NCBI RefSeq assembly: GCF_002864045.1
Contig: NZ_PJPV01000133.1
Location: 1 to 64,000, forward strand
Direction of reading: 5' to 3'
Length of the DNA stretch: 64,000 bases
Origin: Endozoicomonas acroporae
GTDB lineage: Bacteria; Pseudomonadota; Gammaproteobacteria; Pseudomonadales; Endozoicomonadaceae
The position numbers and the translations under genes were made by a program. Of this stretch, positions 45,362 through 55,900 are shown piece by piece. Within the stretch, counting starts at the first letter, position 1. Each line of letters starts with the position of its first letter. Below the pieces are notes generated by a model. The model made no database searches, was not told where the DNA came from, and saw only the letters and a list, made by a program, of their open reading frames with translations.

Positions 45362-45997
45362 ATGAAACAACCCTCAATAAAACAACTGGGATTTTACGTC
45401 GACACGGCCAAGTGTACGGGCTGCAAAACCTGTCAATTGTCGTGCAAAGATGAGAATGACCTGAAAGTCGGCGTGAACTGGCGCCGGGTCTATGAATACG
45501 GCGGTGGTAGCTGGCTTCAGAACGAAGACGGCACCTACGCCCAGGACGTGTTTGCCTATTACACCTCCATCAGCTGTAACCACTGTGCCAAGCCAGCCTG
45601 TACCAGGGCCTGCCCAACCGGTGCCATGCATAAGCGTGACCAGGACGGCCTGGTGCTGGTTAACGCCGACGTCTGTGTTGGCTGTCGTTACTGTGAAATG
45701 GCCTGCCCCTACGGCGCACCGCAGTTTGATGCCGAGAAGAAAGTCATGACCAAGTGTGACGGCTGTTTCGACCGGGTTGAGCAGGGCAAGCAGCCGATCT
45801 GTATCGAATCCTGCCCGCTACGTGCCCTGGATTTTGGTCCGATTGATGAGCTGCGTGCCAAATACGGCACGGAAGCGGATATTGCGCCACTGCCGGACTC
45901 CTCTCTGACTGAGCCATCGCTGGTGATGAAGGCGAGCCGTCATGCCAAACCTTCCGGTGACAAGACCGGACGCATTATGAACACTCGGGAGGTATAA
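45362..45997 (+). CDS. dmsB: DMSO reductase iron-sulfur subunit (copy 2)
   Basis: A 211-aa protein identical to copy 1 except two residues (NEDG, AQDV), with DNA identity high enough that long stretches match base for base. The four [4Fe-4S] motifs are intact. Identity starts at the ribosome-binding region before the ATG, whereas the dmsA genes ahead have diverged, pointing to recent duplication or gene conversion restricted to dmsBC. Confidence 0.96.
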   Translation: MKQPSIKQLGFYVDTAKCTGCKTCQLSCKDENDLKVGVNWRRVYEYGGGSWLQNEDGTYAQDVFAYYTSISCNHCAKPACTRACPTGAMHKRDQDGLVLVNADVCVGCRYCEMACPYGAPQFDAEKKVMTKCDGCFDRVEQGKQPICIESCPLRALDFGPIDELRAKYGTEADIAPLPDSSLTEPSLVMKASRHAKPSGDKTGRIMNTREV

Positions 45998-45999
45998 CC

Positions 46000-46842
46000 A
46001 TGCATGAGTTGTCACTGGTATTTTTTACGGTGTTGGCACAGGGCACCGTTGGCCTGTTCCTGATACTGGCCAGCCTGCTGATGGCGAACAGTGATGCCAA
46101 TCGTCAGCAGTTGTTGAATAAACTGCTGATGGTGGTTCTGGTGCTGCTGGGTATCTCCGGCGCTGCCGCCATGACCCACCTGGGCCAGCCATTGCGTGCC
46201 ATAAACGTGATCTTTGGTCTGGAGCACCTGTCAGCACTGAGCGTTGAGATCATCACTACTGTGCTGTTTGGTGGAGCTGTTTTCACTTATGTGGCCATGG
46301 TGCACTTCGGTATCCTGGCCAAGTTGCAGAAGCTGGTTCTGGCGGGAGCCATGGTATTGGGCGTGCTGTTACTGCTGGCCATTGCCAATGTGTACACCCT
46401 GGCCACGGTGCCTGCCTGGAACAGCGGCTGGACCATCTTCCAGTTTGTTATGACCGCTTTTGTGGTGGGTATCCCGGCGGCGGCGCTGATGCTGAGAAGT
46501 CAGTCGGCCACCTTAGGTGCTTTCCAGAAAAACGCTGATCGTGCGCTGGCCACCTTGGGCTTTATCACTCTGGGTCTGGTGCTGGTGGGTTATCCGCTGT
46601 ACCTGTTCTGGCTGGGTCAGGTTGACCTGCCTGCTAACCCGCTGGGTCTGTTTGACTACCACGGTCGTCTGATGCTGGCCCGTCTCGGTCTGTTGTTTGC
46701 CGGTCTGGGCGTTTGGGTGATGGCTGCCACTCGTGGTAATAACTCAGCGGCAGGTCTGGCAGGGGTGAGTACCGTCCTGGTGCTCACGGCTGAACTGTGT
46801 GGTCGTATCTTCTTCTATGACCTGCATCTGTCGCCTATGTGA
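46000..46842 (+). CDS. dmsC: DMSO reductase membrane anchor (copy 2)
   Basis: A 280-aa DmsC-family anchor with the same eight membrane segments as copy 1. Differences cluster in the first third (SLLMANSDANRQQ, AINVIFGLEH, TTVLFGG) and the last residues (HLSPM). The central part is almost identical DNA. Downstream there is no hairpin like that after copy 1; a CTAG-flanked MITE lies 74 bp later. Confidence 0.94.
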   Translation: MHELSLVFFTVLAQGTVGLFLILASLLMANSDANRQQLLNKLLMVVLVLLGISGAAAMTHLGQPLRAINVIFGLEHLSALSVEIITTVLFGGAVFTYVAMVHFGILAKLQKLVLAGAMVLGVLLLLAIANVYTLATVPAWNSGWTIFQFVMTAFVVGIPAAALMLRSQSATLGAFQKNADRALATLGFITLGLVLVGYPLYLFWLGQVDLPANPLGLFDYHGRLMLARLGLLFAGLGVWVMAATRGNNSAAGLAGVSTVLVLTAELCGRIFFYDLHLSPM

Positions 46843-46916
46843 TCAATATAATTATCATGTAAGCGAGTAAATGCAGAACACCTGAGTTATAAGCATAATA
46901 GCCTGAAAATCCCTAG

Positions 46917-47076
46917 GAGCCTGTCCGAGAATAGCGCCCGTAGCGAGGATGGCAGAAAATTGAGGATAAAAATTTCGTTTTGTGAGGTGAATAGCGGGGC
47001 TATTTGCCGAACAAAACGGAATTTTTAGACCAATTTGCTGCCACCGCAGTAGGGCAGTCTATTCTCGGACAGGCTC
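46917..47076. mobile_element. 160-bp MITE, copy 1, flanked by CTAG
   Basis: Perfect 18-bp terminal inverted repeats: GAGCCTGTCCGAGAATAG at 46917-46934 and its complement at 47059-47076. CTAG at 46913-46916 and again at 47077-47080 looks like a target duplication, as made by some IS5-family transposases. The interior matches copy 2 at 62298-62471 closely, apart from a short extra stretch there. It encodes nothing and lies between dmsC copy 2 and pilY1. Confidence 0.88.
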
Positions 47077-47123
47077 CTAGACAGGGCTTTTCAGGTTCTG
47101 CTGGTTCTTTTTACCGCAACTGT

Positions 47124-50100
47124 TCACCGGTTTTCTCTCCAGAAACTTCGCTTAACACGTTTCAAGTTGGCCGGTTCCAAACGGCGGTCTTCACCGACAA
47201 GACATTCAGAACCGATGCACACCTGCATTTCTGCACCCTTGGAGATCACAGAGGGCTGGGGCGCAATGGAGCGACTGTTCAGTATCATTCTTCTACCGTG
47301 CGAGCCCATATGCTCCATAACGGATACGTTCAACACGCTAGTACCATCCTCAATATTCACGGCATAAAAATAATTGAGCCCGACGCCCGGATTACAACTG
47401 CTAGAGGAAATTTGTGGAACAAAAGAGCTAAACAGCAGCATGCCATTGATCAGTGAGGCCCGGCCCAGGATTTTCTCGCCGGGATCTTCCAGTCTCATAA
47501 ACCAGCCAGCAGCTCCGCTCAAAGAGCCCAGTGCCGCATTTTTATCCCACTGGTTACCGTGTTGAATGATGTTGGAGGTCGCATCGTACAGTGACGCCTC
47601 AGTAATGACCTTACCGTTGGCATACCGGTAAGTGGTCGGCTTGTTAAAGATATTGCGGTCACGAATCACATACATACGATCCTCCACCGCCGTATTCATG
47701 GGGCTGGGGCGGGTACCGCTGCCTATGGCGATATTGAGATATTCACGATTGCTGTCAACGGCTACAGTGGGTGCCTCAAAAAACCGCCGGGCATCCACTT
47801 CAGAGTCGCCTGCCAATTGGGCAATCACACCACCGTTGGCGAAATTCCAGGACCCGGTATTATCGGGATTGATATCAATACGGAATACCTGACCGCCAAT
47901 ATCCACCGCATAAAAGTAATCGGTCAGGCCATCCTGGTTAATATCAACCAATGTCAGATCTGCCGGAATACTGTATTTCATTTCCGGGATTTTCAGGAAA
48001 CTGTGTTCGCCGGCATGCCAAAGCATTTCACCGGAATAGGCATCAACCATATATATTACCCGGCCTATGTCGTTGGTCTCAATTTCCTCCTGCTGGTCAG
48101 CATCTTCGTCATAGCCCCCTCCAAACAGCAACACATATCGTTCAGACCCCTGCCACTTGACCTTCGTTACCTGCACTTTTGACCAGGTTTGCCCCAATTC
48201 CGGAAAGTCGGGATTCCTGGATGAATCGTCGTCATGCGCGTTGTTGGAATCCACATCCCCTTTGATAACCCATCTAAGCTTTGGCGCACCCCGGTGAGTA
48301 ACGTCCAGAGAATAGATATTACTGCCCCCCCTGCGCATGGTCAGGTATAAGTAGGCATGCCCATGACCGTCCGTTATGTTGCCATCGCCGTTCCAGTCCT
48401 TGAAAAAGAGCGTTATCGGCCCATCCATGCCATATACTTTGGCTCTGCCAGGATCGGGCTCCGGTGGTGGAGCTGGCCATTCATGCCTGGGTCTGATGTC
48501 ACAAACAGTGTCGCCAGTAAAGAGACCGTTGTAATGCCATTTACAATACTCAGGATGAGCACACTTTGCTTTTGACCAATCCCAATCGCATTCATCATCG
48601 TTCGTGGGTGTCGGGGGGATAAGACGACAACTCTCGCTCAGGGTTAAATCTCCCCACTCAAACCTTTCTTCACAATAACGGGCCGGCACACAGGCACCGG
48701 GTACCTGGTAATTCCACACACACTGTGAATCCGAGGTTGGCGCACCGGATATCGCCGGGCGAACTGTCCCCTCCCGGTACATTCGCAGGTTGCCCAGCAA
48801 TTTCTTGGGAATGAACGAGAAAGTAGTGTAACCAGCGTGATCCACAGCATGGAGAAAACCATCATTGGTGGTAAAAAAAATGGTTTTATCCACTTTACCA
48901 TCCCACCCCCAGGGGTTATAAGTAACAACGACCGGCTGGGTATGAATAGGGTCACCCATACTGAACCGTGGTTCTATCAATACACCATCGCCATCGTCGT
49001 CATCAATATCAAGGCCCCGTGCCCACTGCAGCAGCTCTATTTTCTCCAACATACCAGTAACGCCCAGAGTACCGTCAGGAAAAGAAATAAAATTGCCTTC
49101 GTTGACCCCATTTGAATCGCTTGACAGCTCCACATCCCTGTCGCCAGTTAAATTGGTATAAATCGGTCGCGCCGGATCCAAAAGCGAGGCAGCCCCACCG
49201 GCTGTAACGACTTTACCATCCGGGGCAGCGCTCCAGAAACTCTGGGCATTGTCAGAAAAAAAGCCAGTCACCGGATCAATGGCCAGATTCCCGTTGGCAT
49301 CGTATATCTGATTATCATCACCCAAACGGTAACGTTTCAGGTTGCCCGTCCAGTCTGGCCCGGAGCTAGGGGCAAAAACGGTGTAGTAAAGCTCATCGGT
49401 GGACTCAAGGGAGTTAAAAGCATTGACGGGGACGGTCGGTGCGGCAAATGAGGTGGATTCTGAATTGACCCGAACCATGATATCGGCAAACGCCTGGCTC
49501 AGCTGGTTAGCATCCTCGGCCCGGTAGTACTTCCCGCTACCGGCACTGACGGAATTGGCCAGTACTTCTTGCGCCCATCCATCCATTTCACCAAAGCCAA
49601 TAACGCTTAAGAAGACGTTCTGGTCGCCATCAAAATGGCTATTAACATCGTTATTGGCCATATACCAGATAATTTCATTAAGGCATTCGTGACAATCGTG
49701 GAAGATATGATTCGGAATGGTCTTACCCGCGATCAACCGCTCAATGTCAATATCAGCACCGGTATCATAGGAAGGTGCGCCATCAGTCAGCAAGATGATA
49801 TTGTTCTTTTGGCATTCTGAGACAATGGGGGAACGATAACTCCCGCCTAGATTCCAATTGATGGCACTGAAATCTAATCCCAAGGGGCTAAACCCGAATT
49901 TGAAATTCTGCCCCGAAAAATAAAGGTAGGCTTCATACAACGTTTCAGCCATTGGTGAAAAGCCATTGGGCATCAAACGATCAACGGCATCCATAGCTCC
50001 CTGTCGGCCAGTGTCAATATCTTCAGATGCGAAAATTACGTAGCCGCCCTCATCATAGTTAAAGCCCATTACACTGATATTGATATTCTGTGCATCACTG

Positions 50101-50420
50101 ATAAAGTCCTTGGCTACTTGCTTGGCTATATCCATGCGGGAGGGGCCAAAACCCTGACAAAAACCTAAGATACCACATACCTGACCCCCGGGCCCGTCCC
50201 TCGAGTTCATGCTCGCCGATGTATCCATAATCAGCATCACATTGGGCTGGGCTCCAGTGGGAAGGTCGGCAACAAACAGATCAATATCATTTGCCGCCAG
50301 TTCACAAGAGAAAATCAAGGAGAGCAGAAAACACCCTGACGTCCATAACCGTCGAGAGCTTGTCTGCGAGTATTCTGAACATTCATATTTTGAATAATCG
50401 TTGCTAAACATTCCTGACAT
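47124..50420 (-). CDS. pilY1: PilY1-like type IV pilus tip/adhesin protein
   Basis: A 1098-aa exported protein. A hydrophobic segment at ~28-45 (TSGCFLLSLIFSCELAA) acts as signal; the start could lie a little downstream. Residues ~55-320 form a von Willebrand A domain with the metal site MLIMDTSASM. Residues ~540-1000 form the PilY beta-propeller with calcium-loop motifs DWNGDGNITDGHGHAYLY and VDINQDGLTDYFYAVD. PilY1 assists pilus extension, adhesion and surface sensing. The usual pilVWXE partners are not adjacent, so the gene stands apart from the main minor-pilin cluster or the cluster has been split. Confidence 0.88.
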   Translation of the reverse strand: MSGMFSNDYSKYECSEYSQTSSRRLWTSGCFLLSLIFSCELAANDIDLFVADLPTGAQPNVMLIMDTSASMNSRDGPGGQVCGILGFCQGFGPSRMDIAKQVAKDFISDAQNINISVMGFNYDEGGYVIFASEDIDTGRQGAMDAVDRLMPNGFSPMAETLYEAYLYFSGQNFKFGFSPLGLDFSAINWNLGGSYRSPIVSECQKNNIILLTDGAPSYDTGADIDIERLIAGKTIPNHIFHDCHECLNEIIWYMANNDVNSHFDGDQNVFLSVIGFGEMDGWAQEVLANSVSAGSGKYYRAEDANQLSQAFADIMVRVNSESTSFAAPTVPVNAFNSLESTDELYYTVFAPSSGPDWTGNLKRYRLGDDNQIYDANGNLAIDPVTGFFSDNAQSFWSAAPDGKVVTAGGAASLLDPARPIYTNLTGDRDVELSSDSNGVNEGNFISFPDGTLGVTGMLEKIELLQWARGLDIDDDDGDGVLIEPRFSMGDPIHTQPVVVTYNPWGWDGKVDKTIFFTTNDGFLHAVDHAGYTTFSFIPKKLLGNLRMYREGTVRPAISGAPTSDSQCVWNYQVPGACVPARYCEERFEWGDLTLSESCRLIPPTPTNDDECDWDWSKAKCAHPEYCKWHYNGLFTGDTVCDIRPRHEWPAPPPEPDPGRAKVYGMDGPITLFFKDWNGDGNITDGHGHAYLYLTMRRGGSNIYSLDVTHRGAPKLRWVIKGDVDSNNAHDDDSSRNPDFPELGQTWSKVQVTKVKWQGSERYVLLFGGGYDEDADQQEEIETNDIGRVIYMVDAYSGEMLWHAGEHSFLKIPEMKYSIPADLTLVDINQDGLTDYFYAVDIGGQVFRIDINPDNTGSWNFANGGVIAQLAGDSEVDARRFFEAPTVAVDSNREYLNIAIGSGTRPSPMNTAVEDRMYVIRDRNIFNKPTTYRYANGKVITEASLYDATSNIIQHGNQWDKNAALGSLSGAAGWFMRLEDPGEKILGRASLINGMLLFSSFVPQISSSSCNPGVGLNYFYAVNIEDGTSVLNVSVMEHMGSHGRRMILNSRSIAPQPSVISKGAEMQVCIGSECLVGEDRRLEPANLKRVKRSFWRENR

Positions 50421-50512
50421 TTTTATCCACTGTTCTGTTGTTATGCCCAGCCAATGCTCATATCTACGAAGGGTGATACTTTTTATCAGGCAATAGCAGA
50501 ATTGACAGTTCC

Positions 50513-50923
50513 TTACTCCGGTGCCGAACTCTGCGGTGGTGTGATCAACAGAACCTGCAAGGCTTGAGCCGTATTTTCAATCCAGATCACCAGCGCAGGC
50601 TGCTCCGGGGAGTCCCGGGACTCCTGTAAGTCCTCCAGGTCCCGCAAGTCCTGCAAGCTTGCCTTCTGACTACCAGCGCCTAGCCTGCCCACTTGCAACC
50701 GCTGGTCAAAGGCCAATCGTTTTGGCAGACAGGTTGCACAGGGGTAGGCCCAGATCAAGCCACTGGACTCATTGCGAAATTCAACTTCTATCTTGCCGAA
50801 CTCCTGGTCAACTTGCCTGCCCGCTGCGTTGCCATGGACCGCCTGGCATGACAGCCATATTCCTGTCATGGCAGCCAAAAGCCAGTAGCGGATATGACTA
50901 TCATGGTGTTTGCTCAGTAACAT
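50513..50923 (-). CDS. Small exported protein upstream of pilY1
   Basis: A 136-aa protein with an N-terminal hydrophobic segment (WLLAAMTGIWLSCQAVHG) and a likely cleavage after NAA. A CATC pair lies in IWAYPCATCLPKRL. Near the C-terminus there is a short repetitive acidic stretch (LQDLRDLEDLQES), reflected in a repeated DNA unit around 50620-50660. No family is recognised. It is 92 bp ahead of pilY1 on the same strand and may be co-transcribed, perhaps serving pilus assembly. Confidence 0.55.
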   Translation of the reverse strand: MLLSKHHDSHIRYWLLAAMTGIWLSCQAVHGNAAGRQVDQEFGKIEVEFRNESSGLIWAYPCATCLPKRLAFDQRLQVGRLGAGSQKASLQDLRDLEDLQESRDSPEQPALVIWIENTAQALQVLLITPPQSSAPE

Positions 50924-51179
50924 AAATCACCCCCATGCTCTGGCCTGAACGGGAACCGCTTCAATGATGGCATTGTTCTCTAGGTAAATCAGACCAGCCA
51001 CTGATTCCCCGAACCAGCTTCTTCTCACTGACGGCAGCAGCCGTCATGTACTGATCGATATCGGCAGTCCCCCCGGAAACAACACCATTAGCCACCTGCA
51101 ACCGTGCCAGGCCATGCATTGGGGGAGCGGCATTATTTCCTGACCTGGCCAGGCCCTGAACAGATATAGGCTGGCCTGT

Positions 51180-52706
51180 TTATTCAGCCAGTTGACCCAT
51201 TGCTGGTTGTTCCTGAAGTGCAGGGGAGGGTTTATCAATGCGTTCAATACCCCATTGCTCCAGCTTTTCTTTCCATGTTTTTCGAAAATCCGATGAAGTC
51301 TTGATCTTTCCCAGTGTCAAAACAGGTTGAGGCATTCCTTTTCTCAGACACTCGCCAACCAGATTCATAAACCATGCGGAGTTTTCAGCGGCTTGTGCAA
51401 GGCTGTCAAACCCTTTAAGACTTTCACCAAGGGCGTTCAAGTGCTGAAGGTCATCGAGCATTGATTCCCGCCCTTCCTGCTCCCGCGCGTACCGGGAAGC
51501 AAACAGTCGTGACTTGAGCAATCCACCCGATCGACAGGTTTGCAGTGCAGGCTGATCCAGTATTGCAGTTGCTTCAGTCAGTACCTCCTTCACGGAATAA
51601 TGGTCTTTAAACTGAACCAATGGGCACTGGCGCTGATCCGATAGAACGGGAAAACTCTCCCATATTAAAGCGATGTATTCCTGCAGTTTCTGATTCTTGA
51701 ACTTAAGCGAGTTCTCTTCAGCCACTAGCATTTCCAGACTGAGTTTTTCAAGGTCATCGGCAGTGCTGGCAACATGAAATTCCCGATAATCGGACAACCC
51801 CACAGGCTCTTGCCAACAGGCATCAAAACGAACAATCTCTTCAGCAACACGCCTGGTTATTGTGCATTTATCAAATGCGAGCCCATTCTCCTGGCGCAGT
51901 CTCTGTATGTTGCCTGCCAGCTCTTTTTTTAAATTTTCTTCTTTTATTTTTTTTTCTTCCAATGCTTTGTTTCTTAATCGTTCCTCACTATCGGTGCGTT
52001 GAAATTGACTGACGCCCGGTGGGCTGTTGTTATCACAAGCAGTCTCAGGCTGCACAGACGAATCGGCAATCCCCGGGGCTTTCATATACACTGACCAGGT
52101 TCTTGTTGTCATTGCCGGAGACAACGACAAACCCAAAGGCTCAAGACTTTTTATTAACTCCTTTGCTAATGTTCCAGCCGACCCGTGCCCTTCCAGTAAA
52201 CTTGCTATTTCTTCTGCAAATGCTTCAAATGTTGGCCGCATTTGTGTCACTGTAACGGCAGGCTCGTCCTCAGCGCTTTCCGGGAGTCTGAAGACAAAAT
52301 CTTCCGGGTTTTCTGCCAGATAACCCTTAAGATATTGGTAATGGAGGCAATTTTTCTGCACGTAGGCATTCAGGGCGTCTTGATAGTGTCGGGCAAATGC
52401 AGGGATGTTTTTACTGTATAAACTTTCAGCAGTTTCAGAGTCGAGGTAGCCCTTACTGGCAAGTTTCCTGAATCCCTGTTCACCAGCCTCCCGGAGTTGC
52501 TTCAATGGCTTTTTCAGTGCTGACGACCCTGTTCTGATGCTGCCCTTGTCTGGTGCCCGCTTCCTGGCACCGGACACTGCTTTTGCTATCTTGCCTTTAA
52601 ACCGCCCTTTACCCGGCTTCCCTTTCTCGCCTGATGGAATATCCGGCATCGATGTAGAAATATTTGCACTTGCTGCCGCCTGCTGACTGAGTGATAGGTT
52701 ATTCAT
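51180..52706 (-). CDS. Unrecognised 508-aa coiled-coil protein
   Basis: No family is recognised. The first ~75 residues are Ser/Lys/Gly-rich and basic. The rest is helical, with a strong coiled coil at ~235-275 (EERLRNKALEEKKIKEENLK) and no membrane segment. DNA upstream of the start (52709-52812) also exists without the gene at 34622-34722, showing that this family's leader has been duplicated. The Gly/Ser-rich disordered N-terminus plus helical body is a common plan for secreted effectors, but that is inference only. Confidence 0.5.
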   Translation of the reverse strand: MNNLSLSQQAAASANISTSMPDIPSGEKGKPGKGRFKGKIAKAVSGARKRAPDKGSIRTGSSALKKPLKQLREAGEQGFRKLASKGYLDSETAESLYSKNIPAFARHYQDALNAYVQKNCLHYQYLKGYLAENPEDFVFRLPESAEDEPAVTVTQMRPTFEAFAEEIASLLEGHGSAGTLAKELIKSLEPLGLSLSPAMTTRTWSVYMKAPGIADSSVQPETACDNNSPPGVSQFQRTDSEERLRNKALEEKKIKEENLKKELAGNIQRLRQENGLAFDKCTITRRVAEEIVRFDACWQEPVGLSDYREFHVASTADDLEKLSLEMLVAEENSLKFKNQKLQEYIALIWESFPVLSDQRQCPLVQFKDHYSVKEVLTEATAILDQPALQTCRSGGLLKSRLFASRYAREQEGRESMLDDLQHLNALGESLKGFDSLAQAAENSAWFMNLVGECLRKGMPQPVLTLGKIKTSSDFRKTWKEKLEQWGIERIDKPSPALQEQPAMGQLAE

Positions 52707-52708
52707 AA

Positions 52709-52812
52709 ATTCCGGATTCGTGAACGCACAATAACTGTTATCAGCTTCGCCTGATCAAGCCCTGATCATCGGTACTCAAGATAGTCATAAAGAAAGAAAA
52801 CACCCATATTTT
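52709..52812. repeat. Leader of the 51180-52706 gene, also found at 34622-34722
   Basis: Contains GAACGCACAATAACT and CAGCTTCGCCTGATCA, shared with 34622-34722. As it directly precedes the start codon here, it is probably promoter or 5' UTR of this gene family. Confidence 0.6.
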
Positions 52813-52967
52813 CCCGGCAGACAAACGCCTCAACAGGCCCTGAAGATAAACGTAATAATCATTTCAGGCTTAAACGAAACTAAAGAGGCAGGGATAATGA
52901 ACTTTGACTATTAGAAATTGTCACAAGGTGCGTTGATACAAATTTAAGATCAACTTTAAAAACAACA

Positions 52968-55900
52968 GTGGAGTCATTTGTGGATTCAGTCAATGCACCA
53001 CCAACTAGAGCTACTAATCTGGAGCTACAATGCCATTTATGCTTCGGAGAGTTGGAAGGTAAGTTTAATGATTTTGTCGTGACCCATTGTTGCAAAAAAA
53101 TCATTCACTCCAGTTGCTTGCAAAAGTGGAGATCAGAACGAGGAAGCAGTCTTGGCAAGAGGGCCTGTGAGGTTCCCGTCAAACCAAACCGGGCTTATGT
53201 GAGTTGTATGCTTTGCAAACAGAATGCCCTGCCTGCCGTTAATGTGAACACCCTGGTTTATAGCAACAGTGGCAGTACCAATTACTGTAATCCGGAAATT
53301 GCTGCCTATCTGCAAAAGCATATTAAGAGTGGGCAAGCAAGCTCATCTGGAAACGATCAGTCTGGCCAATGGGGGGGCAGTTACAGCACAACAACAATGG
53401 CAAGTGGCTCAACGAGCTCGTCAGCAAGCTCAGAAAATGGTGCGAATAGCAGGGGCAGTGACGACCATATTCCTGATTTGCCGACTCTGGTTCGTCAGGG
53501 GTTGAAACGCAATCTCGAAGATTTGCATTCTGGAATTCAAGAGCCACTGGCGGTTCAGGCCTGTGTCATTGGCGATCAGAACATGCTTCAGGAGATCGCA
53601 CGTCAAGCCCCGGCTACTCTTCGCACTCCGCAGGAAAGTGTTTTTTATCGTGGAGCTGTACCTCCGGCTCTGGTGGCTGCTGAACATAATCATGAAACGT
53701 GTGTTAAGAAGATGGCCGTTAACCCGAACATGTTTCGACAGTCACTGACGCATGCCCTGGAAGACAATGATGAAGGCACATTGGCAATGCTGATCAGGAG
53801 CGATAAATTGGGGTTTGCCAAATTGCGCCTGCTCCAGGCAATTGAACGAAAGGACAAGCAAAAGGCGAAATTGCTGTCGGCCGCTGGCGTTGATCTCTTC
53901 TCGGTAGCCAAACATGCCATTGAGGATGACCACAGCCCGGCAATGATAAATTTCCTGCACAGCATCGGACTCAGTGGTAGCAAGATTGTTCTCATAGCCG
54001 CAAAGGCAGCGAACAGGAGGCTGCTCCGTGATTTTAAGGAATCGTCTGAGTTTCGCAACATCATCAGGGATGGCCATTTCGTTGAGGCCATAATCCTTGC
54101 TGCACAACAAGAACACCGCGGCGCATTGCAGGAACTGACAGCGTTTGTGACGCTGACAGACGCACTGTGCCTCTGTGTCCGTGAGCATAATGAACCCGCC
54201 ATTGCTGCGTTGCTCAAATCAGGGGCGTGTTTGCTGGACGCCATGGTGCTGGCCGTTTCTAAAAGTCAACTGGAACTGTTTGAACAATTACTGGCCAGGA
54301 ACATAGATGACGGTGGTCACTATTTAAGGCTTGCTGCGCAAAGTGGTGATGAAGGTCTGGTGCAGGCCCTGCTCAATGCCGGCATTGATGCCAGTGGCGG
54401 GGATGGTCAGGCTGACACGCCACTGGTTATAGCCACACGCAATAGCCATGCCAGGGTGGTCAGTATGTTGCATGACGCTCTGGGGCCTGACCAACGCGTC
54501 AATATTATTGTCCGGTCGACCAGGGAAGGGACTGAAACGGAATTGCGATCACTGCTGGCTTCCTACCCGGGGGCAGGACAAATGTTCCGTGAGATGCAGC
54601 AGGTCATTAATTATTTACGTAATCAACCTGGCTACGGTGAACCGGCTATCAGACAGCTGTTAGATAAAATGGATGTCGGTAAAACAGTGATCATTCTTTC
54701 TGAAGCCCTGAAAAATAACGATGACAAAATGCTGACAACGCTTCTGGCGGTCGGGGTCGATCCTAATATCACTGATTGCAATGGCTTGCCTTTGCTGCAC
54801 GCTGCTGCTACCAGAGGAGACCAGCAGATGGTTCAGCTATTGCTGGAGAGGGGGGCAATAGCTGATCTGCTGAATATGGAAGGGAAAACCGCCTTTTCCA
54901 TTGCTGTCCGAAAAGGCTATAAATCGATCGCTGACCAGCTGATCAAAGCGACAGGTGGCGTAGATATTGAAAGTGAAGTAACTGCAGCGGTTGCTCGGGC
55001 AGACGTTGAAATGCTCAGGCCTTTGCTGGGTATGGCTGACCTTGGCGGCACAAAGTTCCGGCAACTGTTCCATCAGGCTGCTGTGAGCGAACAGCGTCAG
55101 GTGGTCAGTGTCTTCGCCACGCAAACAACCATGAGCGTTGAAATTGCCTTTGCCATGGCGCTTGGTGATAACGAGTTGAAGGTAGCTGATGAATTTCTCA
55201 AGGCCGGTATGGATAAAAGCCGTTGCTGGTCGGCGTCGGGTTTGCTGATAGCGGCAGCTCGCAAGGAGGAAGAGAAGGTTAAAATGCTCATTCGCAACGG
55301 TATTGATCCCGCTAATGACATTAAGCTTGCGGCACAAGCCCGGGAAACGGAAGCTCTGTCAGTACTGCTATCGTCTTTTGATGATATTGAGGCAAGAAAC
55401 AGCCAGGTTAAGGCGCTGATGTTCAGTGAGGTGGACAATCCGCCAGTGTTCTCATCGCTGGTGGATGTTGAGCGTGAGTCCGGAGCTGCTGGTCTCAGGA
55501 CTATCCTGGTGTCGATTTTGGCCAGAAGCAAACAAGTCCGTACTGATCTGGAGAGTGTGCTGACAGTAAGGCAGATCATTTTGGCTGAGGACAGGGATGA
55601 GAACAGAAAGGGGAAGCCGGAAGATTCCCCCGCCCTTAACCGACAGGGAGGCTGGCAGCGGGATCGAGTTGAGGAGCCGCCGGGTCATGGCAATGTGAGG
55701 ATAAAATCCTGTGATGATGCTATCAACGACCATCGGGCTCATCTGGAAAGGAATGAAGCTGTTATCCGGGCATTGATTCGCGCCGGAGCTGATCTTGATA
55801 TCACCGACGAGACCAGGGGCTCTCTCCTCTCTCAGGCGATACAGGGGAACTGCCATGACAGTGTCCGGTCCATTCTGGCTTTCCTGACACGTTCAGGCTC

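Noticed and set aside
51044-51247. 67-codon minus-strand frame overlapping the 3' end of the 508-aa gene
   Set aside because: Out of frame with, and largely overlapping or following, a better gene; no support.
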